Source: CAZHRJ01 sp964534765
GTDB taxonomy: Bacteria > Lindowbacteria > 2-12-FULL-62-27
Direction of reading: 5' to 3'
DNA: 20,747 nt
Assembly: GCA_964534765.1 (NCBI GenBank)
Contig: CAZHRJ010000042.1
Coordinates: 1-20,747 of the forward strand
The first letter of the stretch is position 1. Every line of letters begins with the position of its first letter. Below the pieces are notes generated by a model. It was not told the DNA's origin, did no database searches, and worked only from the letters and a program-made list of their open reading frames with translations. Shown here piece by piece: positions 7,351 through 13,787 of this stretch. A program made the position numbers and the translations under genes.

Positions 7351-8615
7351 CCGATGCGCTGGTGGCGGATGTCCCGGATGCGGCGGTGCAGGATCTTGAG
7401 TCCGCTCTCGGATCGGCCTGTTCCGCCATCAACCGGATTCTGGAAAAGGCCCTGACGGACCGGGAGTTGTCGACAGCGGACGCCCTGACGCTCTTTGAGG
7501 CGCGAGGAAAGGATCTGGTGGCCGTCTGCAAAACGGCGGACGAGGTTCGGCGGAGAAAAAACGGCGACACGGTCACATTCGTCATTGTCCGGAACATCAA
7601 CTTCACGAACGTGTGTTACACCGGATGCCGGTTCTGCGGTTTTGCCAAACGCAGGGACGATCCGGATGCGGAAGTGCTGTCACTTGAAGAAATCGCCCGC
7701 CGGGCGGAGGAGGCCTGGTCGAGGGGCGCGACGGAGGTATGCATCCAGGGGGGACTGCATCCGGCCATTGAGGGGACGCATTACCGGGACATCGTGTCGG
7801 TGATCAAGGCGCGTGTACCGGGTATTCACATTCACGCGTTTTCTCCGTTTGAAATAAAATACGGCGCGGAAAAAATGGGAATCAGTCGACGGGATTTTCT
7901 GCTCATGCTCAAGGACACCGGCCTGGACACTCTGCCGGGCACGGCCGCGGAGATCCTGGATGTCGACATCCGCCGGCAGCTGACCCGTGACAAGTTGTCG
8001 GCCGAGGAATGGGTTGACACCATCAAAACCGCCCACCGGCTGGGTTTACGATCGACCGCGACCATGATGTACGGGCACATTGACGAGCCGCGCCATTGGG
8101 CCGGGCATTTGAACACGATCCGGGACATACAAAAAGAGACGGGAGGATTCACGGAATTTGTGCCGCTGGGATTTATCCACTGGGACGCGCCGCTCTATTT
8201 CAGCGGCGTCGCCAGGCCGGGGCCGACGAGGGAGGAAAACATCAAAGTTCACGCGGTATCGAGGTTGTTTCTGAACGGCTGGATCGACCGGATTCAGGTG
8301 TCCTGGGTCAAGATGGGCCCGCCCCTGGCCCAGTATCTTCTGAGAAATGCCGGCGCCAACGATTTTGGCGGTACCCTGATGAACGAGACGATTTCCCGAG
8401 CGGCCGGAGCGCCTTTCGGTCAGGAAATCACGCCGATGGAAATGTGCCGGCTGATCCGAGCCATCGGCCGGCGGCCGGCGCGGAGGAATACCTTATACGA
8501 AATCCTCGAACGATACGACGACCACGATCCTCCCGACTACCCGCTTTTGGTTGCGCGAACTGAGCAGCAATCCCGGATTTTTTCGGATCTGGCCGCCGGG
8601 GGTTACACTCCCTAA
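7347..8615 (+). CDS. cofH: FO synthase subunit 2, radical SAM (CofH)
   Basis: About 422 residues. The ATG at 7347 overlaps the cofG stop (ATGA); a GTG at 7338 would add three residues. The radical SAM motif CYTGCRFC is at Cys90, Cys94 and Cys97 in FTNVCYTGCRFCGFAKR, the CofH form. CIQGGLHP, IHIHAFSPFEI and TLPGTAAEILD are typical of the CofH/MqnE/MqnC group, and the adjacent cofG settles the identity as CofH. It performs the tyrosine-dependent half of FO synthesis. The last 4 bases overlap the stop of the convergent fno gene. Confidence 0.93.
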   Translation: MTDALVADVPDAAVQDLESALGSACSAINRILEKALTDRELSTADALTLFEARGKDLVAVCKTADEVRRRKNGDTVTFVIVRNINFTNVCYTGCRFCGFAKRRDDPDAEVLSLEEIARRAEEAWSRGATEVCIQGGLHPAIEGTHYRDIVSVIKARVPGIHIHAFSPFEIKYGAEKMGISRRDFLLMLKDTGLDTLPGTAAEILDVDIRRQLTRDKLSAEEWVDTIKTAHRLGLRSTATMMYGHIDEPRHWAGHLNTIRDIQKETGGFTEFVPLGFIHWDAPLYFSGVARPGPTREENIKVHAVSRLFLNGWIDRIQVSWVKMGPPLAQYLLRNAGANDFGGTLMNETISRAAGAPFGQEITPMEMCRLIRAIGRRPARRNTLYEILERYDDHDPPDYPLLVARTEQQSRIFSDLAAGGYTP

Positions 8616-9265
8616 TCGCCCTCCCATATCTTCAGGCCGGCGTGTTTGAGTTTGTATTTGATGTTCAACCCGATCAGGACCGCCGTCATCGCTTCCACCG
8701 CGCGAGCGCTTTCGGCGGAGCCCGCGTCAAGCGCCCGTACCCCGAGTTTTTCCATGAGCGCGATGGTCAGCTGTTTGGCGGCGGGATCATTTCCACAGAC
8801 CAGGATGTCGCAGTGAATCGGGTGATCGTAGAGATGGAGTGACCCGGAGGAAACGTTTTGAAGCGCGGCAACCACTTTGACCTCTGGACCCAGGATCATC
8901 CCGGCCTCCTCCGCGGCTGATCCCTCCGACGGCATGATCACCCGTTTGGGATTTTTGGGATCAAGCGGCACCGTCACATCCACCAGGATTTTTCCGGCAA
9001 GCGCATCCCGAATATCACCCAGGGTCGGTTTGTGCGCGGAATAGGGTACGGTCAGCACCACCAACTGTTCGGCGGCCCTGGCGGCGGCGGGATTATTCAT
9101 GCCGATGATGGCGGGTCCCTGATGGTGGCGATTCAAATCGGCCGAGACCTGTTTGGCCTTATGTTCGTCCCGTGATCCGATCACGACATTGATCCCGGCA
9201 CGCGCCCATCGAACCGCCAGGCCCGACCCTTCCTTTCCCGTTCCTCCAACAATGGCGATTTTCAT
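8612..9265 (-). CDS. fno: NADPH-dependent F420 reductase (Fno)
   Basis: A 217-residue Rossmann protein: MKIAIVGGTGKEGSGLAVRW at the N-terminus binds the nucleotide, and VIGSRDEHKA follows the second strand, whose Ser-Arg fits NADP. The block with LVDVTVPLDP, VVAALQNVSSG and ILVCGNDPAAK matches the Fno/NpdG family, which shuttles hydride between NADPH and F420. The length is typical. Its ATG has AGGAGG at 9271-9276 with 5 nt spacing. It is the last gene of the minus-strand cof operon and overlaps cofH tail to tail by 4 bases. Confidence 0.92.
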   Translation of the reverse strand: MKIAIVGGTGKEGSGLAVRWARAGINVVIGSRDEHKAKQVSADLNRHHQGPAIIGMNNPAAARAAEQLVVLTVPYSAHKPTLGDIRDALAGKILVDVTVPLDPKNPKRVIMPSEGSAAEEAGMILGPEVKVVAALQNVSSGSLHLYDHPIHCDILVCGNDPAAKQLTIALMEKLGVRALDAGSAESARAVEAMTAVLIGLNIKYKLKHAGLKIWEGD

Positions 9266-9270
9266 CTGTT

Positions 9271-9276
9271 CCTCCT
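9271..9276 (-). promoter_or_regulatory. Ribosome binding site of fno
   Basis: AGGAGG 5 nt before the fno ATG, in the 16-nt gap after cofE. It is the clearest ribosome binding site in this operon. Confidence 0.8.
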
Positions 9277-9281
9277 GATTG

Positions 9282-10052
9282 TTATTCCCTGAAAAAATCC
9301 TCCGACGCAGGCCGGATCAACTCCGCGGCCCGGCCGGAGTCGGACTGGATGGCGACCCCCCGGACCAGCGCGGCCGGAATCAGTTCCAGCTTTCCCATGG
9401 CCATTCCCGCGGCGGCCGCGACCTCATCCGCGACCGCCAGCTGTGTCACCGCAAGGCTCCTGCCACCGTAGTCTTTTTTCCCCTGATAATCAACCAGGCT
9501 CGATATTCCCGACAGGCCGATCGCCACGTTAACAAGCCCGCGTCTCCAGGGCCGGCCAAACGAATCCGAGACGACAACCCCCACGGCCATCCCGGTGCGG
9601 TCCAGAAGGCCCGACCGGATTCGCCCGGCGCTGGCGTCCGGGTCGCGCGGCAAGGCCAGGACCGAGTCCGATTCGGATAGATTGGATTCATCGACGCCCG
9701 CATTGGCGCAGACGAATCCGTGATGTGTTTCACAAATGAGCACCCCGCGACCCAGTCCGGGTGAGACCTGAGCGCGAATCACGCGGCGGCTTTCCCGCAG
9801 AATGACTTCGACCCGTTTCGGATGCAGTCCAAGCCGCCCGGCAAGATCGAGGGTCTTATCGGAAGGCGACACCTCGTCAAGTTTGACATAGCATCCTTCG
9901 GCTTTGGAAACGATCTTCTGAGTCACCACGAGAATATCCGCGGCCTGAAGGCTGATCGCAGAATGATCGAGGGATTGGAGAATCAGGGAAACGAGGTCAT
10001 CTCCCGGGCGGACCAGGGGAAAGCCGCGGAGTGGATGAATTTGGATTGTCAT
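9282..10052 (-). CDS. cofE: F420-0:gamma-glutamyl ligase (CofE)
   Basis: A 256-residue protein of CofE size. The N-terminal PLRGFPLVRPGDDL and ILVVTQKIVSKAEG, the central SRRVIRAQVSPG, GFVCANAGVDESN, and VVVSDSFGRPWRRG are the CofE blocks; the family binds GTP and metal there and adds one or more glutamates to F420-0. Only the CofE domain is present: the nitroreductase-like C-terminal domain of actinobacterial FbiB, which reduces dehydro-F420, is absent. It starts 29 nt after the cofC stop with no clear ribosome binding site. Confidence 0.92.
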   Translation of the reverse strand: MTIQIHPLRGFPLVRPGDDLVSLILQSLDHSAISLQAADILVVTQKIVSKAEGCYVKLDEVSPSDKTLDLAGRLGLHPKRVEVILRESRRVIRAQVSPGLGRGVLICETHHGFVCANAGVDESNLSESDSVLALPRDPDASAGRIRSGLLDRTGMAVGVVVSDSFGRPWRRGLVNVAIGLSGISSLVDYQGKKDYGGRSLAVTQLAVADEVAAAAGMAMGKLELIPAALVRGVAIQSDSGRAAELIRPASEDFFRE

Positions 10053-10081
10053 TTCATCGAGACGTTTGAATCAGGATCGGA

Positions 10082-10738
10082 TCAGGCAACCGGCACGTGC
10101 CGCCGGACATTCCAGCCCCGAAGCATCTGATAAACGGGGCAATCGACGGCGAGATCCAGAAAGGTTTTCAGATCATCCGGCGTATCAAGATCCAGCGCGA
10201 GGCGTGAGTTTCGGATGATGCGCAGGGGAAGGAGCCTGCGCCGGGTCTGGTCCACATAATCGGGGAAACTCCGCGCGCCGAATCGGAACGTCAGAGCATC
10301 CGGCGGTGAGGTCAACACCACATTCGTTCCGTCATCTCCGGTAGCGGGGCACAGAACCACTGACGGCCCCACCTCCGGCAGATCGAGGAACTCCTCCAGA
10401 TCCCCGGCCGTCACCCATGGCAGGTCGGCCGGAATGACCATCTGCCGGTCGAACCCCCGGGAGCAGGACCAGCGCGTTGCCGTATCCACGGCGATGGTTT
10501 CGCTGACCGCCCGGGGCTCCCTGAGGACCTCCGATCCCGATTCGGCGGCGAGATGCGCCACCTCATCAGAATCCGTGACAACCAGACACCCGAGCGGGGT
10601 GTGGATCGATCGGACCGTCGCCAGGACGTGCGAAAAAAGCGCCAGGGCCAGATCGTGGCGCTGGTCTTGCGTCAGCAGATCGCCAAGCCGCTGTTTAGCG
10701 GTGGACGGGTTCTTGACGGGGATGACGATGTTGGTCAT
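10082..10738 (-). CDS. cofC: Phospholactate/phosphoenolpyruvate guanylyltransferase (CofC)
   Basis: 218 residues from the ATG at 10738 (MTNIVIPVKNPSTAKQRLGD), the canonical CofC beginning; a TTG at 10750 would add four residues but breaks that fit. VVTDSDEVA, the segment MVIPADLPWVTAGDL at about 100-114 and DDGTNVVLTSPP are the nucleotidyltransferase blocks. CofC activates a three-carbon phosphate acid with GTP for transfer by CofD. Whether it uses 2-phospholactate, phosphoenolpyruvate or 3-phosphoglycerate cannot be read from the sequence by eye. The start lies 44 nt inside the 3' end of cofD, an unusually long overlap. Confidence 0.88.
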   Translation of the reverse strand: MTNIVIPVKNPSTAKQRLGDLLTQDQRHDLALALFSHVLATVRSIHTPLGCLVVTDSDEVAHLAAESGSEVLREPRAVSETIAVDTATRWSCSRGFDRQMVIPADLPWVTAGDLEEFLDLPEVGPSVVLCPATGDDGTNVVLTSPPDALTFRFGARSFPDYVDQTRRRLLPLRIIRNSRLALDLDTPDDLKTFLDLAVDCPVYQMLRGWNVRRHVPVA

Positions 10739-11696
10739 GGAGAGTAACAACCCATTCCTGAATTTTTTTTGCCAGGGATCGCTTTCGTTCCGCGGAATCC
10801 ATCACGGTATCGGTCACCAGGACGGCGAGACCTTCCCGCCTGAGATCCGGCGCGAAGTCCGAATCAACCGAATCAATCACGAGTGCGTCAATCAGACCAT
10901 GATAATACCGGGCGACGCCTGAGACGTCCGGAGCGAATCCTCCGGCCTTCATCATCCGGTCGCTGGGTCCCTTGAGAGACTTCCCGCCAACCAGGGGGCA
11001 AATGGCGATGCGCGGGACAGTCAGGGGTTTCAAGAATTCCCGAATTCCGGGCACAGACAGAATGGGTCCAATGCTGGCGATGGGATTACTGGGGCAGATG
11101 ACGACCGCGTCTGCCATACGCAGGGCGTCCAAGACCTCACGCGTGGCGGCGCTTCTTTCCGAACCTCGAAACGCCACATCCAAGGGCTCCGGCCGGCAAT
11201 CCTCTTTCACAAAATATTCCTGAAAGGATACCCATCCCCGCGGCGTGCGGACTTCCGTCATCACCCGATCGTTGCTCATCGGCATCACACGCACTTTGAC
11301 CTTCAAGCGATCGGCCAGCACTTTCGTGATTTGCGTCGCTGTCCAGTCCTTTCCCCGGAGGTCGGTGCGTATCAGGTGGGTTGCCAGGTCCCGGTCGCCG
11401 AGTTGAAACCAGGTTTCCTCGCCGGATCTGGCAAGAGCGGAGAGAGTCTCAAACGTGTCGCCCTGGATGCCCCATCCGCGGACCGGATCGACGATGCCGG
11501 CCAGGGTGTAGAGCATGGTGTCGACATCCGGGCTGATCCATAGACCATGCCGGTCGATATCGTCGCCGGTATTGCTGATAATCACGATCCGATCCGGATC
11601 GTGCGTCTGAACCAGTCCGGACACAAATTTGGCGGCGCCCACTCCGCCGGCCAGCAAGACCAGCCGGGTCTGTTGGGGATCCATTTGCGGGATCAT
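10695..11696 (-). CDS. cofD: 2-phospho-L-lactate transferase (CofD)
   Basis: A 333-residue protein with the CofD signature: LVLLAGGVGAAKFVSGL at about 12-28 and SNTGDDIDRHGLWISPDVDTM at about 41-61, which bind the deazaflavin and metal, then VVICPSNPIASIGPIL. CofD joins the activated side chain from CofC to FO, giving F420-0 or its dehydro form. The ATG at 11696 is 18 nt after the AMMECR1 stop; a second ATG is 4 codons inside. No clear ribosome binding site is present. It overlaps cofC by 44 nt. Confidence 0.92.
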   Translation of the reverse strand: MIPQMDPQQTRLVLLAGGVGAAKFVSGLVQTHDPDRIVIISNTGDDIDRHGLWISPDVDTMLYTLAGIVDPVRGWGIQGDTFETLSALARSGEETWFQLGDRDLATHLIRTDLRGKDWTATQITKVLADRLKVKVRVMPMSNDRVMTEVRTPRGWVSFQEYFVKEDCRPEPLDVAFRGSERSAATREVLDALRMADAVVICPSNPIASIGPILSVPGIREFLKPLTVPRIAICPLVGGKSLKGPSDRMMKAGGFAPDVSGVARYYHGLIDALVIDSVDSDFAPDLRREGLAVLVTDTVMDSAERKRSLAKKIQEWVVTLHDQHRHPRQEPVHR

Positions 11697-11714
11697 ATCT
11701 TTGGGTGGTCGCGG

Positions 11715-12323
11715 CTACAAGCCGGGCGCCGAGCGGGGTTCCGAGTTTGGCCCGCACGGCGGACGGCCGAAGGAGCAGGCCGAAAAGATCCAGAATCGCG
11801 AGTCCGGTTGCTGCCAGGCGTTGACCGGCAATCCGGCTTTTTTGCATAGCGCCGACAGGGTCTGGTCCCGGTCCCAACCCATTTCTTCCGCGACTTTCGG
11901 CAAAAACACGCCGCGCCGGCCGGCCCTCTCAATCACGATGCCGTGATCGCCGGGGCTGAATTGGTCCGGAGCCGCGATCTCCCGTAATGGCGACAGAACC
12001 GATATTTCAATGTCCAGGCCGGCCACCTCATCCGCCGATACCGGCGCAAAGCGCGGATCCTCCCGCGCCGCGGACCAGGCGGAATCCCAAACCGATTTCC
12101 AGAGAGGCTGTTCGAACCGCAGCGTTCCGATACAGCCCCGAAGATTGCCGGACTTTCTGAGGGTGACAAACGCAGCGCCGAGGCCGCAAAGAACGGCGGA
12201 CGAGACCGGAATGTCATCGGGCGGCTGGGATGACAATCCCGCCGACGCCGATCGGACGGCATGGACCGCCAGATTCCGGAGGGCCGCCTGATCCGCCCGG
12301 CTCACTTCGAAAGGCTCCATCAT
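11715..12323 (-). CDS. AMMECR1-domain protein
   Basis: A 202-residue protein with the diagnostic LRGCIGTL at about 61-68 and the flanking AAFVTLRKSGN, DPRFAPVSADEVAGLDIEISVLSP and GRRGVFLPKVAEEMGWD blocks of the AMMECR1 family (AmmeMemoRadiSam system protein A). The biochemical function of the family is not settled; the invariant Cys-containing motif suggests catalysis or metal binding. The start overlaps the MEMO stop (ATGA), so the two are translationally coupled. The last 20 residues, rich in Pro, Ser and Arg, run beyond the usual end of the domain. Position directly upstream of cofD is unexpected. Confidence 0.92.
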   Translation of the reverse strand: MMEPFEVSRADQAALRNLAVHAVRSASAGLSSQPPDDIPVSSAVLCGLGAAFVTLRKSGNLRGCIGTLRFEQPLWKSVWDSAWSAAREDPRFAPVSADEVAGLDIEISVLSPLREIAAPDQFSPGDHGIVIERAGRRGVFLPKVAEEMGWDRDQTLSALCKKAGLPVNAWQQPDSRFWIFSACSFGRPPCGPNSEPRSAPGL

Positions 12324-13189
12324 ATCCGGTACAACGCGATCGCGGCATAGCTGACCATGTGATCGGTATCATCGCTGACATCGGCGCTCTGACTGTAATC
12401 GAGTAATTCTACCTCGGCCGATCCGGCGGAAAAAATGTCCAGCAGGACCGCGATCGGCAGGATCCCGCAAATGGTGGCGCCGGTTGAGCGTTGATAGGCC
12501 AGCAGATCCGCGCCGCGAATCCGCCGGATGCAGTCAACCGCGCCTTCATCGATTTTCCTTACTCCCGCCCGGACATCCGGGCCGACCGGCGGAAGGTAAT
12601 TGAAATCCGCGCCGTAATGAACGAAATCGGAACTGGCGATGACCAGAGACCGATCCCCGATACAGGGTTTGATCCGGCCGGCGAGATCCGCGCAGGCCGT
12701 CTCGGTCAATGACCCGATGAGGATCGGGACAATGGTGGACTGAGGGAATGCGATCTGGAGAAAGGGCAGAATAATTTCCAGGGAATGTTCGCGCGCATGA
12801 ACAGTTCCGGACACCGGCAATCCCGCCGCCTGAAGTTGCCGGACCGTATCGAGATCGACAGGGATGGCGCCCAGGGGCGTTTCGAAATGCGTGGCGTCCG
12901 ACAGAACAGCGCCGGACACCGGGGCGCGGTGACTTGGCCCCAGCAGAAAAATTTTGGAGAATCGGCCTCCCCGGGCGGCGCACACTCCCATCGCACAGGT
13001 CTTGCCGCTGTATCGATGTCCCGCGTGCGGCAGGATCAGAGCCTGCAGCCGATTGGGATCGCGTCGGCGAGATCCGAATTGCAGTTCAGCGCGAGCCAGC
13101 ATCACCTCGATGGACTGTCTCAGTTCGATGCGATCGTTGGGATACCACGTACCGGCCAGAATACCGGGACGAATCCGAAAAGTTGTCAT
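12320..13189 (-). CDS. MEMO family protein (AmmeMemoRadiSam system protein B)
   Basis: A 289-residue protein of full MEMO length, starting MTTFRIRPGILAGTWYPND. The metal-site residues known from human MEMO1 (two His and a Cys) have counterparts: LPHAGHRYSG (His55), GPSHRAP (His87) and TGATICGILP (Cys241). EHSLEIILPF near His135 and SSDFVHYG (His191) are also conserved blocks. The fold is that of class III extradiol dioxygenases. It is the first gene of the minus-strand operon, followed by AMMECR1 with a 4-base overlap. The usual third partner, a dedicated radical SAM protein, is not in the window. The predicted mRNA starts at the ATG. Confidence 0.93.
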   Translation of the reverse strand: MTTFRIRPGILAGTWYPNDRIELRQSIEVMLARAELQFGSRRRDPNRLQALILPHAGHRYSGKTCAMGVCAARGGRFSKIFLLGPSHRAPVSGAVLSDATHFETPLGAIPVDLDTVRQLQAAGLPVSGTVHAREHSLEIILPFLQIAFPQSTIVPILIGSLTETACADLAGRIKPCIGDRSLVIASSDFVHYGADFNYLPPVGPDVRAGVRKIDEGAVDCIRRIRGADLLAYQRSTGATICGILPIAVLLDIFSAGSAEVELLDYSQSADVSDDTDHMVSYAAIALYRI

Positions 13190-13196
13190 CGGTACG

Positions 13197-13226
13197 ATTG
13201 TAGCGCAGAAGAAATATGCGGGGCAA
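13197..13226 (-). promoter_or_regulatory. Promoter of the MEMO-AMMECR1-cofDCE-fno operon
   Basis: On the minus strand TTGCCC (13221-13226), an 18-nt spacer and TACAAT (13197-13202). The -10 box matches five of six consensus bases. Only 7 nt separate it from the MEMO ATG, placing the transcription start at the start codon; no ribosome binding site is present. The next six genes have no internal gap large enough to suggest another promoter. Confidence 0.6.
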
Positions 13227-13264
13227 GGCGTGGATTATTTTATTGAGTCCTGTACGATTAATGG

Positions 13265-13284
13265 GTGCGCCCTGGCGGGCGCAC
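13265..13284. repeat. Perfect GC hairpin next to the ncRNA terminator
   Basis: An 8-bp inverted repeat, GTGCGCCC-TGGC-GGGCGCAC. It abuts the A8/T8 tract of the minus-strand terminator at 13285-13322 and lies 38 bp before the MEMO -35 box. It has no T-tract of its own. It could back up termination or insulate the MEMO promoter. Confidence 0.6.
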
Positions 13285-13322
13285 AAAAAAAAGAGGTGCC
13301 CATTCCAGAAGAATGGGCACCT
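13285..13322 (-). terminator. Strong intrinsic terminator of the candidate RNA
   Basis: On the minus strand a perfect 12-bp stem (AGGTGCCCATTC / GAATGGGCACCT) with a 5-nt loop is followed, after one C, by eight T. This is a textbook Rho-independent terminator. No coding sequence on the minus strand ends just before it, so it implies a non-coding transcript, or the far end of the aminotransferase mRNA. Confidence 0.85.
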
Positions 13323-13631
13323 TCGAGAGGGGGAAATATGGGCAGATCAAACTATGCCGACAACCGCCACTGACCGAACTTCGTCCGACTTGATTTCCGA
13401 ACTTGGCTCATTTCAGTTTTCCGGGTCAGCGTTTCCTTTTTTTGTTCCGACTGTCGTCGGGTCCTCTCAAATAATATTATGGATAATACCTACGGCTGGA
13501 GAGTTCGCCCATCCGAGCTTACAGGCAACCACCCCGCTACCGCTTCCCTGCATCAGGTTTTGGACCCAATTCCAAAACCTGACATCCTCCCTGACACCCG
13601 GGGTACTCACACCGTGAACTCTTTTATGCTT
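13285..13631 (-). ncRNA. Candidate structured non-coding RNA, unclassified
   Basis: A gene-free interval of about 350 nt bounded on the minus strand by a promoter-like pair (13638-13666) and a strong terminator. The part at 13500-13622 folds as a rod: AGAGTTC/GAACTCT closes it, TACCCCG/CGGGGTG pairs inside, and a 12-bp perfect apical stem TCAGGTTTTGGA/TCCAAAACCTGA closes a 6-nt loop. Further on, CCGAC/GTCGG (13447-13460) and CGCTGACC/GGTCAGTG form smaller stems. There is no good open reading frame with a ribosome binding site. It does not match tmRNA, RNase P RNA, 6S or the SRP tetraloop region as I know them. It could also be a leader or trailer element. Family unknown. Confidence 0.45.
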
Positions 13632-13637
13632 CGCAGG

Positions 13638-13666
13638 AGTATGTCACATTAGAGGACAGAAATCAA
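13638..13666 (-). promoter_or_regulatory. Candidate promoter of the structured RNA
   Basis: On the minus strand TTGATT (13661-13666), a 17-nt spacer and CATACT (13638-13643), each four of six consensus bases. The predicted start near 13631 falls about 10 nt before the folded module begins. Confidence 0.4.
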
Positions 13667-13692
13667 GTTTTCCACCGATTTTGTTGATTCTC

Positions 13693-13717
13693 TAATATAC
13701 TGATTGTCAGTATATTA
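13693..13717. repeat. Perfect 25-bp AT-rich palindrome
   Basis: TAATATACTGA, TTG, TCAGTATATTA: 11-bp perfect arms around a 3-base centre. It lies between the aminotransferase stop and the candidate RNA promoter. No T-run follows on either strand, so it is not a standard terminator. It could be a regulator site, a processing hairpin at the aminotransferase mRNA end, or a recombination scar. Confidence 0.7.
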
Positions 13718-13787
13718 TAAATAATTCATTGGGAGGGCCTTTACAGTAATCCACACTTTTCAACAAGTTACTCAGAATGGGTGTTAA

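Noticed and set aside
7581..7650. CofH could instead be a futalosine-pathway MqnE or MqnC enzyme, which share its radical SAM fold
   Set aside because: It overlaps cofG by four bases and sits opposite cofC, cofD, cofE and fno; no mqn genes are present.
13501..13621. Resemblance of the minus-strand module to a bacterial SRP RNA (GTCAGG on one side, GGAAGCGGTAGC on the other) and, faintly, to a TPP riboswitch 3' half
   Set aside because: The SRP GGAA tetraloop and AGCAG internal loop are replaced by a 12-bp stem, the TPP CTGAGA element is missing, and no thiamine gene is near. A covariance-model search would decide.
13285..13631. tmRNA or RNase P RNA, because the length of about 350 nt fits
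   Set aside because: No tRNA-like ends or T-loop for tmRNA, and none of the conserved GAGGAAAGTCC or ACAGAA...GGCTTA blocks of RNase P RNA.
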